A stretch of DNA of 64,000 nucleotides, from assembly GCF_035830635.1 (NCBI RefSeq), contig NZ_JAYMFI010000011.1, positions 1 through 64,000 on the forward strand, in the 5' to 3' direction. Positions 32,901-41,438 of the stretch are shown piece by piece. The stretch's first letter is position 1; each line of letters opens with the position of its first letter. Origin of the DNA: Adlercreutzia shanghongiae. GTDB taxonomy: Bacteria > Actinomycetota > Coriobacteriia > Coriobacteriales > Eggerthellaceae. Made by a program: the position numbers and the translations under genes. The notes under the pieces are model-generated. The model saw only the letters and a program-made list of their open reading frames with translations, made no database searches and was not told where the DNA came from.

Positions 32901-34514
32901 TTACTTGCTCGCCACGGCGCGGCCGACGACGTAGCCCTGGGTGTGGCAGCGACCGAGAGAGAGGCCGGGCACGGTCATGGGGTAGTCGGGGCTGCCGAAG
33001 AAGTTGCCGGCGCAGTTGCCGATGGCGTATAGGCCCTCGATGGGCTCGCCCTCGGCGTTCAGCACCTGCATGTCCTTGTTCACGTTCACGCCGTGAATGA
33101 TGGTGGACAGGCCGATGTGGCGATGGATGCCGTAGAAGGGAGGCTGCTTGATGGCCTTCAGGAACTGGGCCGGCTTGCCCATGTCCTCATCGATGCCCTT
33201 CTCGGCCAGCTCGTTGTAGCGCTCGACGGTCTTCACAAAGGCATCGACGTCGGTGAGGCCGAGCTTCTGGCCGAGCTCTTCTAGGGTATCGGCAGAGAAG
33301 GTGTTGATGAGGCTCTCGTAGACGCCGGTCTTCTCGCCCTCGACCTCGGGCATGTAGCTCGCCATGGCCTCGGGCGGCAGGGCCACTCCCGGCCAGCCCT
33401 CGGTGTCGGCCATGTAGTTGCTGTCGAAGATCTGGCTGTACCAACCCTGGTCGGCCTCGCTGCGCAGGAAGTTGCCCATGACGGCCATCTCGCAGGCGGC
33501 CTCGTTGCAGAAGCGCGAGCCATCGTTCTTCACGGCCAAGAACGGCATGTCGGCCATGGAGCCCGGGCCGGCGTCGAAGTCGTGCTGCACCTTGGAGCCG
33601 CAGGCGTCCTCCATGCAGGCGCCCGCCCACACCATCATCTTCTGGCCGTCGCCGGTCTTGTTCTGCTCCTTGCGGTAGATGTTGGCCATGGCCGGCTCGT
33701 AGTAGGCCATCATCTCGTCGTCGTTCTCGTAGTCGCCCGTGGCCACGATGACGCCCTTGGTGGCATTGAACTGGATGTAGCCGTCGGCGCCCTCGGCGAT
33801 GACGCCGGTCACGGCGCCGGACTCGTCCTGCACGAGCTGGGCGGCCGGGGTGGAGTAGAAGATCTCGACGCCCTGCTGCTCGGCCCAATCAGCGATGTCG
33901 CGCATGCCGTTGCCGGTGTTGTAGGGCTTCGGACCGAAGTCGAAGGCGAAGTAGGTGACGTCGTAGCCGTTGATGTTGCCGATGTTGCCGGTCCACTTGG
34001 CGGTGGAGTCGACCATCTGGGCGCCGGCCTGCTCGCCGATGTTCCACAGCCACTTCAAGGCCTCGCCGGAGTTGTAGGCCCAAAGGCGCACCTGCTCACG
34101 GTCGGACATATGGCAGCAGTCGGCGTTGATGAGAGACACCACGGCCTCCACGCCGCCGGGAGCCGTCTGGTCGACGATGATGGAGTCGCAGGTGTTGCCC
34201 TGGGACACCGCCGTGGCCTCCTTCTGAAGCAGCGCCACCTTCGCGCCGGCCTCATGGGCCGAGATGGCGGCGGGCACGCCCGCAGCGCCGGCGCCGATGA
34301 CCACGACGTCGTAATCGCGGGTGTCGGCGATGTCGGTGATGGGCTCGGGCTTCACGAAGAACGCCGGGGTGCCGTCTCCGGCTGCCGCGGCGCCCTCACC
34401 GGTGGCGGCTACCGGCTGCTGGGGCGCGCAGCCTCCGAGCATGGACGCGCCCATGGCGCCCGCGGCGGCCACGCCGCCGAACTTGAACAAATCCCTGCGA
34501 GAAATGCTAGCCAT
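32901..34514 (-). CDS. Exported Tat lipoprotein FAD-dependent reductase
   Basis: 537 residues from ATG 34514 (AAGGAGGG upstream; earlier in-frame starts lack a site). Tat motif SRRDLFKFG, lipobox LGGC, then a FAD Rossmann motif VVIGAGAAGVPAA and a C-terminal FAD-contact segment LYAIGNCAGNFFG. As with the flavoprotein at 2691 the fumarate-reductase HxTxGG motif is replaced (HRHIGLSTIIHG), so the acceptor is some other unsaturated or carbonyl compound. No cytochrome gene accompanies it. The divergent membrane LuxR gene is the likely regulator. Confidence 0.82.
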   Translation of the reverse strand: MASISRRDLFKFGGVAAAGAMGASMLGGCAPQQPVAATGEGAAAAGDGTPAFFVKPEPITDIADTRDYDVVVIGAGAAGVPAAISAHEAGAKVALLQKEATAVSQGNTCDSIIVDQTAPGGVEAVVSLINADCCHMSDREQVRLWAYNSGEALKWLWNIGEQAGAQMVDSTAKWTGNIGNINGYDVTYFAFDFGPKPYNTGNGMRDIADWAEQQGVEIFYSTPAAQLVQDESGAVTGVIAEGADGYIQFNATKGVIVATGDYENDDEMMAYYEPAMANIYRKEQNKTGDGQKMMVWAGACMEDACGSKVQHDFDAGPGSMADMPFLAVKNDGSRFCNEAACEMAVMGNFLRSEADQGWYSQIFDSNYMADTEGWPGVALPPEAMASYMPEVEGEKTGVYESLINTFSADTLEELGQKLGLTDVDAFVKTVERYNELAEKGIDEDMGKPAQFLKAIKQPPFYGIHRHIGLSTIIHGVNVNKDMQVLNAEGEPIEGLYAIGNCAGNFFGSPDYPMTVPGLSLGRCHTQGYVVGRAVASK

Positions 34515-34835
34515 AAATTCCCTCCTTAGTAAGCTAGACGAGCGCCGCGCTTCGGCGCTCCGCAAACGGCATCCGGCCGTCTTGCTGCTGCCACCATAAA
34601 ATCTCGAGCATCCTCACGCATCGACCGATGGGGCAAAATGGCGGTCTAATTTCGTAACCCAGGACCCTTATCCGCCCTATAACCCCCTTCTATAACCCTT
34701 TATTTTGGGATGAGGAGGGCTTTTGGGAGGGACTCGGGAAGCGGCAAGGGGCCTCGATGATTTATAATTCGAACCATCATCTTTTCGAATCCCCGACAAC
34801 TGAAGAGCGGTTTTGAGTGAGGAGGGAAGGTCATC
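34515..34835. promoter_or_regulatory. 321-base divergent promoter region
   Basis: Between flavoprotein and LuxR gene. It contains a direct repeat CTATAACCC at 34677-34685 and 34690-34698 (13 bases apart, just over one helical turn), and a partial copy GTAACCC at 34654-34660. TATAATTC at 34763-34770 is a possible -10 for the LuxR gene. The repeats are candidate activator sites. No ORF of note. Confidence 0.45.
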
Positions 34836-36317
34836 GTGGCCGATTGCGCTTCGACGACAGAGGGTGCGTCGCAGGAGACGGCGCCAGACAGAGGATCGCT
34901 TTTGCGACGAGCGCAAGCTGCGTTTGCCATACCGTTGGTCTTCCTCGGCCTGGGACTCTATCGCGCGTGGATCGAGATTGTGTTTGTGGGGACGTTCGTT
35001 TCGTTTCCCTCCGCCACGGTGACGGTGCGCGATTTCTTCGATTGGACCATGGTGGCGACTGCCATCGCGTGTACGCTGCTTGCTCGCCGCATTGGCCCGT
35101 TCTTCAATAAGCGTGCGCCGTTTGTGCTCGGCGGGGTGGCTCTGACGGTTTCGACGGTGTTGATGTTCGCGAGCTGCTGGGTGCCGACGTTGGCCTCGTG
35201 GTCGGGGTATGTGGCCGCCGTGGTGGGTGGCTTCGGCATTGCCTTGATGATTCTCGTTTGGAGCGAGTTGTACGGCTGTCTTAACCCTTTGCGTGTTGCG
35301 CTGTACTATTCGGCTTCCATCGTTGTCGGCGCCTTGGTGCTGTACGTGTATCGCGGCTTCATGCTGCCGTGGCTGTTCGTTATGACGACTCTTCTGCCCG
35401 CCGTGTCGCTCGTGGCCGCCCGCCGCGGCTTCTCTCTGCTGCCGCCGCCCGAGCGTCCGGCAACGACGTGGACCCAGTTCTCCGTGCCGTGGAAAGCCGT
35501 GTTGTTTATGGCGGCCTACGCTTTCGGTTACGGCCTTATGGAGGGCGGCATGTACGTGGGGTCCTTCGGCCCCCATTCGGCTCCTGGAGCCGTATGCGTG
35601 GCGGCCCTTGTCTTTTTGGGAGTCGCCTTCCGCGGCGGCCGCTTCGATTTCTCGCTCATCTATCGCTTTGCGCTGCCCCTTACGGTCATCGCCCTGTTCC
35701 TCGTGCCGGTTTTCGGTCATGTGCCGGGGCAGGCGGCGAATTTTTGCATGGCGGCGGCCTATACGGCGCAGTCGATCCTCATCATGCTTATTTGCGCCAA
35801 TATCTGCTATCGCTATGGCGTTTCGGCGGTCTGGCTCTTTGGCATCGAGCGAGGGGTGCGCCAGGTGTTCATGTGGCTTGGGCGCGTAATGGCCGACGGC
35901 GTGGAGAGCTTCGAGGCCTTCGACGCCATGGGGGACGTGGCCGTATCGGTGCTCGCCGTGGTGGCTGTGGTGTTTGCCACGATGCTGCTGCTCTCCGAGC
36001 GCGACCTCTCGAGTCGCTGGGGCGCCAATTTCCTTGCCGGCGGTACGGATTCTGCAGACATGATTCGCAAGCAGGAACTCGCCGACCGCTGCACCGAAAT
36101 CGCGCGCACCTACAAGCTGTCGGCCCGCGAGGAGGAGGTGCTCTTGCTGCTGGCCCAGCATAAGACCGTGGGCATTATCGAGCGTGAGCTTCTCATCGCC
36201 AACGGCACGGCCAAAGCCCACGTGCGTCATATCTACCAGAAGCTGGACATCCACACGCGTCAGGAGCTGTTCGATCTTCTGGGCATCGACCAGCGGGAAG
36301 CAGCGTCACAGGACTAG
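34836..36317 (+). CDS. Membrane-bound LuxR-family transcriptional regulator
   Basis: 493 residues from GTG 34836 (GGAGGGAAGG before it). About 12 membrane helices fill residues 25-395, then a short linker and a LuxR HTH at about 425-485 (LSAREEEVLLLLAQH, then GTAKAHVRHIYQKLD). It is built like the regulators at 4631, 9527 and 43303 but differs in the sensor half, as expected if each senses its own compound. It sits back to back with the flavoprotein gene at 32901, its likely target. Confidence 0.85.
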   Translation: MADCASTTEGASQETAPDRGSLLRRAQAAFAIPLVFLGLGLYRAWIEIVFVGTFVSFPSATVTVRDFFDWTMVATAIACTLLARRIGPFFNKRAPFVLGGVALTVSTVLMFASCWVPTLASWSGYVAAVVGGFGIALMILVWSELYGCLNPLRVALYYSASIVVGALVLYVYRGFMLPWLFVMTTLLPAVSLVAARRGFSLLPPPERPATTWTQFSVPWKAVLFMAAYAFGYGLMEGGMYVGSFGPHSAPGAVCVAALVFLGVAFRGGRFDFSLIYRFALPLTVIALFLVPVFGHVPGQAANFCMAAAYTAQSILIMLICANICYRYGVSAVWLFGIERGVRQVFMWLGRVMADGVESFEAFDAMGDVAVSVLAVVAVVFATMLLLSERDLSSRWGANFLAGGTDSADMIRKQELADRCTEIARTYKLSAREEEVLLLLAQHKTVGIIERELLIANGTAKAHVRHIYQKLDIHTRQELFDLLGIDQREAASQD

Positions 36318-36346
36318 ACGATGCGCGGGCGTGGGCGCTTTGGGGC

Positions 36347-37273
36347 TTACAGGCCCGCAAGGCCTATCTGGTAGCCTTCGACGAACAGGTTCAGCTTCTC
36401 GATGTAGCTTTGGGCCAAAGGCGACAGCTGGCGCTCGTTGTGAACCAGGTAGCCCACGCGCATGAGCTCTTTGGTCTGCAAGGGAACACTGGCGATGCCC
36501 GTGTGCATTTCGCTGGAGAGCACGCCGGTGGAGATGGTGTAGCCGTTGTGGTGGGCGAGCAGGTTCGAAAGCGTGCCGCGGTCGCTGACGGCGATGCACT
36601 TGCTGTGGGGCAGCTCGGCCAAGGGCTCTTCCGCGTAGAAGAACGAGTTGTTCGACCCCTGCTCGAAGGCGTAGCGGGGGTAGTCTTCCAAATCTTCCAC
36701 GGTCACCTCGGCGCGGTCGGCCAAGGGGTGGGTGGCGCTCACGAACACATGGGGCTGAGCGGTGAACAGCAGGTTGAACGAGAGGTTCGCGTCTTCCAGC
36801 GCATGCCCGATGACACTCTCGTTGAAGGTGGACAGGTACAGCACGCCTAAATCGCTGCGGAAGTCGCGCACGTCCTCGATGACCTCGGCGGTGCGGGTCT
36901 CGCGCAGGCTGAAGTTGTAGCCCTCGCCCTCGTACTGCTCGGCCAGTTCCAGGAACGCCTCAACGACGAAGGCATAGTGCTGGGAGGTGATGGCCAGCCT
37001 TTGGGCGGCGCGCTCGCCGCGGCCGGAGTAGCGCTCGTCCATGAGGTCGGCCTGCTCCACCACTTGGCGGGCGTAGCCTAAAAGCTCGATGCCGTCGCTG
37101 GTGAGCGTGATGCCGCGATTGCTGCGCTCGAAGATGGTGACGCCGGTCTCGCGCTCGATGTCGCGTACGGCCACCGACAGGCTCGATTGCGACACATACA
37201 GCGTGTGGGCCGCCGCGGAAATGGAGCCGTGGTTCGCGATGGCGATGAGGTAGCGCAGCTGCTGCAAGGTCAT
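36347..37273 (-). CDS. LysR-family transcriptional regulator
   Basis: 308 residues, full LysR length. The N-terminal winged helix is typical (QLRYLIAIANHGSISAAA, then SQSSLSVAVRDIE). The effector domain begins near residue 90. It is divergent from cysK with the leader peptide region between, the standard LysR arrangement, so it may act as a CysB- or CysR-like regulator of sulfur assimilation. Its stop lies 29 bases from the convergent LuxR gene and no terminator is seen there. Confidence 0.9.
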   Translation of the reverse strand: MTLQQLRYLIAIANHGSISAAAHTLYVSQSSLSVAVRDIERETGVTIFERSNRGITLTSDGIELLGYARQVVEQADLMDERYSGRGERAAQRLAITSQHYAFVVEAFLELAEQYEGEGYNFSLRETRTAEVIEDVRDFRSDLGVLYLSTFNESVIGHALEDANLSFNLLFTAQPHVFVSATHPLADRAEVTVEDLEDYPRYAFEQGSNNSFFYAEEPLAELPHSKCIAVSDRGTLSNLLAHHNGYTISTGVLSSEMHTGIASVPLQTKELMRVGYLVHNERQLSPLAQSYIEKLNLFVEGYQIGLAGL

Positions 37274-37355
37274 GGGACGCTCCTAGGCGCGGGTTTAATT
37301 AGTCTAGTGATACGCTGGACATTATACGGCTAAAAATCCCCAACGAGGAGAGAAC

Positions 37356-37421
37356 ATGATAGAGAGCGCAGGTTTCTTACGGTTTCGCGCCATCGGAAAG
37401 TGCTATAGCGGCTTCGGTTGA
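37356..37421 (+). CDS. Possible 21-residue leader peptide upstream of cysK
   Basis: ATG 37356 with a strong ribosome site (GAGGAGAG) opens MIESAGFLRFRAIGKCYSGFG (written as 21 codons; key residue Cys16), ending TGA 37419-37421. The stop overlaps the start of an 8-bp hairpin (ACGGGGGC-GCG-GCTCCCGT, 37421-37439), 38 bases before the cysK ATG. This is the layout of an attenuator in which ribosome stalling affects a downstream structure. Only one Cys codon is present, so cysteine sensing would be weak. It could be a chance ORF. Confidence 0.4.
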   Translation: MIESAGFLRFRAIGKCYSGFG

Positions 37422-37477
37422 CGGGGGCGCGGCTCCCGTTAGGATAGGGCCAAGCGAATCTCGAGAAAGGATTACCC

Positions 37478-38410
37478 ATGACCGTCCACGCAAGCGTTGC
37501 CGAGCTGATCGGCCGCACCCCGCTGGTGGAGCTGACCCACTACGAGCGCAACCACGATTTGCCGGCCACGCTTATCGGCAAGGTGGAGTCGTTCAACCCC
37601 GGCGGCTCGGTGAAAGACCGCATTGCCAAGGCCATGATCGATGCCGCTGTGGCCGAGGGCAAGATCGACGACGAGACGGTTATCATCGAGCCCACATCCG
37701 GCAACACGGGCATCGGCCTTGCCGCCATTGCCGCGGCTCGGGGCAACCGCATCATCATCGCCATGCCCGAGACCATGTCCGTGGAGCGCCGCAACCTCAT
37801 GCGCGCCTACGGGGCGGAGCTGGTGCTCACCGAGGGCGCCAAGGGCATGAAGGGCGCCATTGCCCGCGCCGAGGAGCTGGCCCGCGAGATCCCGAACTCG
37901 TTTATTCCCTCGCAGTTCACCAATCCGGCGAACCCGGCCACCCATTTCGCCACGACGGGCCCTGAGATTTGGGAAGGCACCGACGGCGCGGTGGACATCT
38001 TCGTGGCCGGCGTGGGCACGGGCGGCACTATCTCCGGCACCGGGGCGTATTTGAAGTCGCAGAACCCGGACATTCGGGTAGTGGCCGTGGAGCCGGCGGG
38101 CTCTCCGGTGCTTTCAGAGGGTCGCGCAGGCGCCCATAAGATTCAGGGCATTGGCGCGGGCTTCGTGCCCGAGACGCTGGACACCGAGGTGTACGACGAG
38201 GTTATCGCCATCACCGACGAGGAGGCCTTTGAGGCCGGCCGCGAGCTGGCCGCCCATGATGGGCTGCTCGTGGGCATCTCCGCGGGCGCAGCCGTGGCCG
38301 CCGCCGCGAAACTGGCCGTGCGCCCCGAAAATGCCGGCAAGAACATCGTGGTCATCCTGCCCGACACCGGCGAGCGCTACCTGTCTACCGCCATGTTCGA
38401 TTTCTCGTAG
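37478..38410 (+). CDS. cysK: O-acetylserine sulfhydrylase (cysteine synthase)
   Basis: 310 residues, the standard CysK/CysM length. PLP Lys46 is in NPGGSVKDR, the substrate loop is TSGNTG (73-78), and GTGGTISGTG binds the phosphate. It makes cysteine from O-acetylserine and sulfide in the cytoplasm. GAGAAAGG precedes the ATG. A divergent LysR gene and a leader ORF lie upstream; a hairpin terminator follows. CysK rather than CysM is suggested by the VESFNPGGSVKDR context, but this is not decisive. Confidence 0.92.
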   Translation: MTVHASVAELIGRTPLVELTHYERNHDLPATLIGKVESFNPGGSVKDRIAKAMIDAAVAEGKIDDETVIIEPTSGNTGIGLAAIAAARGNRIIIAMPETMSVERRNLMRAYGAELVLTEGAKGMKGAIARAEELAREIPNSFIPSQFTNPANPATHFATTGPEIWEGTDGAVDIFVAGVGTGGTISGTGAYLKSQNPDIRVVAVEPAGSPVLSEGRAGAHKIQGIGAGFVPETLDTEVYDEVIAITDEEAFEAGRELAAHDGLLVGISAGAAVAAAAKLAVRPENAGKNIVVILPDTGERYLSTAMFDFS

Positions 38411-38443
38411 TTTGAAAAGAGGGGGCAAGGCGCACGACAAAAC

Positions 38444-38465
38444 AGGGGCGACCGAAGTCGCCCCT
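38444..38465. terminator. Hairpin terminator between cysK and the sensor kinase
   Basis: A perfect 9-bp stem AGGGGCGAC / GTCGCCCCT with the stable tetraloop CGAA. No long T-tract, but it sits between convergent stops where a terminator is expected. Confidence 0.7.
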
Positions 38466-38496
38466 CCGTGTGCTGCGGATAGTCGGCGCGGGGCCG

Positions 38497-40152
38497 TTAT
38501 CGCACGACGGTATCGATGAGCGATTGGAGGCGGTGGATGTCGAGGGGCTTGGGAAGATGGGCGTCCATGCCGCTTTCCAGAGAGCGCTTGCGATCTTCGG
38601 AGAAAGCGTTGGCGCTCACGGCGATGATGGGCAGCGTGGCGCGCGTCGGGTCTTCCAGCTCGCGGATGGCGCGGGTGGCGGCATAGCCGTCCATGACCGG
38701 CATCTGGATATCCATGAGCACCAAATCGTACGTTCGCGGATCGACGCGCTCGATCATGGCTAGCGCTACCTCGCCGTTTTCCGCAGTGTCCACCTCATAG
38801 CCCGCGTCATCAAGCAGGCAGCAGGCAATCTCGCGGTTGAGCTCGTTGTCTTCCACGAGCAAAATGTTGTGCACCGGCCCTCGCCCGCGCCCGGGGCGGG
38901 GCGCTTCGGCGGCGATGTCGGCGGGAGCCTGGCGGAACGTGATATCCACGGTGAAGGTAGAGCCCTCGCCCGGGGTGCTCTCCACTGAAAGCTCGCCCTC
39001 CATGAGGTCGAGCACATTGCGCACAATGGTGAGGACAAGTCCTGTGCCCTGCACGCCGGAGGCCGTGGTGTTGCTCTCGCGCTCGAAAGGCATGAACATG
39101 CGGTCCATGAAGGAACGCTCCATACCAATGCCCTCGTCGGCCACGATGAAGCGGAAGCTGGCAAGGCCCTGAGGCGCATCGAGGCGCTCGGCCAGCGTAA
39201 GGCGCACGGTGCTGCCCGCCGGAGAGTACTTGATGCCGTTGTCTACCAGCTGCATGAGCACATGGGACAGACGCACGGCGTCTACCAGCACCCGGTCGTG
39301 CTCCAAAGGCTCGATGACGCATTCCAGCGTGACGTCTTCGCGGTCGGCCAAATCGACCAAATCCATGCGCACCTGCATGATGAGCTCGGAAAGCGAGCAC
39401 TCCGATTCGGCCAGCTGCACATGGCCCGATTCCATGCGGCTGATTTCCAGCGTCTCGTTCACCACATCGAGCAGCTGCTCGGAAGCGGCCAGAACCTTGT
39501 CGCTGTAGGCGCGCACGCGGTCGGTTTCGTCCCCGTGGGCCGAGATGAGCGACGCGTAGCCCACCACCGCGTTCAGCGGCGTGCGAATATCGTGGCTCAT
39601 ATTCGAGAGGAAGGTGTTCTTCGCGACATTGGCCGCCTCGGCCTGGGACAGCGCGTTGCGCAGCATGGTGCGGTGCTCGATCTCGCGGGCGTAGGCCTCG
39701 CGCAGCTCGGCGTTGACCCGTTCCAGCTCGTCGGTGCGCTCGCGCAGCTTATCGGTGGCATCGTTGATGAACACGTAGAAGAAGCCGCCGGCATCCAGCG
39801 ACACGTAATGGCCGTAGTCTTCAATCCAGCGCACCGACCCGTCGCGACGGATGATGCGGTATTCCACGTAATCCATGAAGTACTCGTCGGTCTGGATCTG
39901 ACGGCTGATGGAATGCTCCACCGCATCGATGTCTTCGGGATGCACCATGCCGGGGAAGGTGTTGCCCGTAAGTTCTTCGAACTCTTCGGCGGTGTCGCAG
40001 CCGAAGATGCGCAGGCAGGCTTCGTTCGCATAGACCAGCGACTCGTCGCCCTCGGCGTGGTAGACGAAAAAACCTCCGGGCATATGCCCAAGAACGTCCC
40101 GTATATCGAGTTGGGCGAGGGCAGGGGGTATGGGGAGCGCCGGCGTTGTCAT
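38497..40152 (-). CDS. Hybrid sensor histidine kinase (PAS-HisKA-HATPase-REC)
   Basis: 551 residues from ATG 40152; the frame is open further to 40203, but that start lacks a better ribosome site. A PAS domain (about 15-135, MPGGFFVYHAEGDESLVYAN) is followed by a coiled linker, HisKA with NMSHDIRTPLNAVVG, a HATPase with VDNGIKYSPAG and QGTGLVLTIV, and a receiver domain with LVLMDIQMPVMDG. No membrane helix is visible, so it senses a cytoplasmic signal. No separate response regulator or output domain is adjacent. Phosphate may move to an unlinked HPt partner. Confidence 0.9.
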   Translation of the reverse strand: MTTPALPIPPALAQLDIRDVLGHMPGGFFVYHAEGDESLVYANEACLRIFGCDTAEEFEELTGNTFPGMVHPEDIDAVEHSISRQIQTDEYFMDYVEYRIIRRDGSVRWIEDYGHYVSLDAGGFFYVFINDATDKLRERTDELERVNAELREAYAREIEHRTMLRNALSQAEAANVAKNTFLSNMSHDIRTPLNAVVGYASLISAHGDETDRVRAYSDKVLAASEQLLDVVNETLEISRMESGHVQLAESECSLSELIMQVRMDLVDLADREDVTLECVIEPLEHDRVLVDAVRLSHVLMQLVDNGIKYSPAGSTVRLTLAERLDAPQGLASFRFIVADEGIGMERSFMDRMFMPFERESNTTASGVQGTGLVLTIVRNVLDLMEGELSVESTPGEGSTFTVDITFRQAPADIAAEAPRPGRGRGPVHNILLVEDNELNREIACCLLDDAGYEVDTAENGEVALAMIERVDPRTYDLVLMDIQMPVMDGYAATRAIRELEDPTRATLPIIAVSANAFSEDRKRSLESGMDAHLPKPLDIHRLQSLIDTVVR

Positions 40153-40313
40153 AAGGTGCTTTCTGTTCGTTGGTGAGAAAACCTTTTCCGTCCATGCTAC
40201 CACGGACGCCGGCTGCCACCTGCGAAGCTGTCGGCAAGTCTTCGAATTTGTAACGAAGCGGAAACCCCCGCTCTTCGGATGGCTGCAGAAAGCGGCGAGA
40301 TGACCGCGCGGCT

Positions 40314-41294
40314 CTAGTAGCTGTCGGCGATTTCTCGCAAGTAGCTGGCGTACTTCTGGGCGAGGGACGTCGGCGCCTCGAGGCGGACGGCGGTGCCGAA
40401 TTGGGCGAGCCAGCCGAAGAAGATGGGGCTGGCGGCGACCGTGGCGTGCACGCGGGCCCAGGTCGCGTCTAGCGCAGTGCTTTCCACGTCCTTGCCGAAG
40501 CGGTCGATGATGGCGCTCATGACCGACTCGTTTACCAGCAGCGTGACGGGGGTCGCCTCGCCGCCGAACATCGAGAAGGTGCGGGCACTGTAGGCATTGG
40601 CGTCGAAAGTGGCCACGCGCTTGTTGCGGGCCGCCGGCTCGTCGGTGATGCGCAAGCCCTGCATGCGGTCGACGCGGTAGCTGGGAAACGAGTCGTGCTT
40701 CTCGTTGTAGGCGATGAGGTAGTAGCAGCCCTCCGAGTAAATAAGGTGTACCGGCGTCTCGCGATAGGTGCGGCCGTCGTGCTGGGGCGTGGGGCGCTTG
40801 TCTACGTTGTGCTTCACGTAGCGGAAGGCCACCTTGCGCCGGCGACGAATGGCCTCGTGCAGCGTGTCCACATGGTGGAACACCGACTCGTTCTGCATCT
40901 TGATGCGGCCCTCCACGTGCACGTTCTTCGAAAGTGCGGCGGCTTGGTGCATCGATCCCAGCGACGAGAGGCCCGTCGACAGCCGGTTGGCCATGCGCTG
41001 GGTGAGAAAGCGCGAGGACTGCACGGCGTCGATGAGCAGCATCAGCTCGGCAGCGGAAAACGTGCGATTCGCCAGGGCGTAGCTTACCGGGCGCGTGGGC
41101 AATTTCACGATGACGAACCCGAAATCGCGCAGGGCGTCCAGGTCGCGGTACACCGATTTGCGCTCGGCCTCGATGCCGAGCTCGGCCAGCCCCTCGATAA
41201 TCTGCGGGCAGGTGAGACCGTGCTCCTCGTCGGTGCGCTCGTAAAGCATCTTCATCAGGTAGAGCAGCTTCAGCTTCTGGCTTTCGCTGGCCAC
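40314..41294 (-). CDS. WYL-domain transcriptional regulator
   Basis: 326 residues from GTG 41294, set by GAAAGGAG. The N-terminal HTH (SQKLKLLYLMKMLYE, then SVYRDLDALRDFGF) is a DeoR/HTH_11 type; the central WYL domain reads YYLIAYNEKHDSFPSYRVDR, with the YYL in place of WYL, and a C-terminal WCX-like region follows. WYL regulators respond to nucleotides or other small ligands. It is divergent from the oxalate CoA-transferase gene across 144 bases, so it may control oxalate use. Confidence 0.88.
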   Translation of the reverse strand: MASESQKLKLLYLMKMLYERTDEEHGLTCPQIIEGLAELGIEAERKSVYRDLDALRDFGFVIVKLPTRPVSYALANRTFSAAELMLLIDAVQSSRFLTQRMANRLSTGLSSLGSMHQAAALSKNVHVEGRIKMQNESVFHHVDTLHEAIRRRRKVAFRYVKHNVDKRPTPQHDGRTYRETPVHLIYSEGCYYLIAYNEKHDSFPSYRVDRMQGLRITDEPAARNKRVATFDANAYSARTFSMFGGEATPVTLLVNESVMSAIIDRFGKDVESTALDATWARVHATVAASPIFFGWLAQFGTAVRLEAPTSLAQKYASYLREIADSY

Positions 41295-41438
41295 AGGCGC
41301 TCCTTTCCGCAGGTTGCCCTCAAGCGACGGCAGCCCAACCTTACGTTGACAAACCCTAAGGGTCATCGAACCGTGATACGGCCCTCCCTAGAATGGCTTT
41401 GTAGCACATTCTAATCCTTTGAGAAACGAGGTGTTCCC

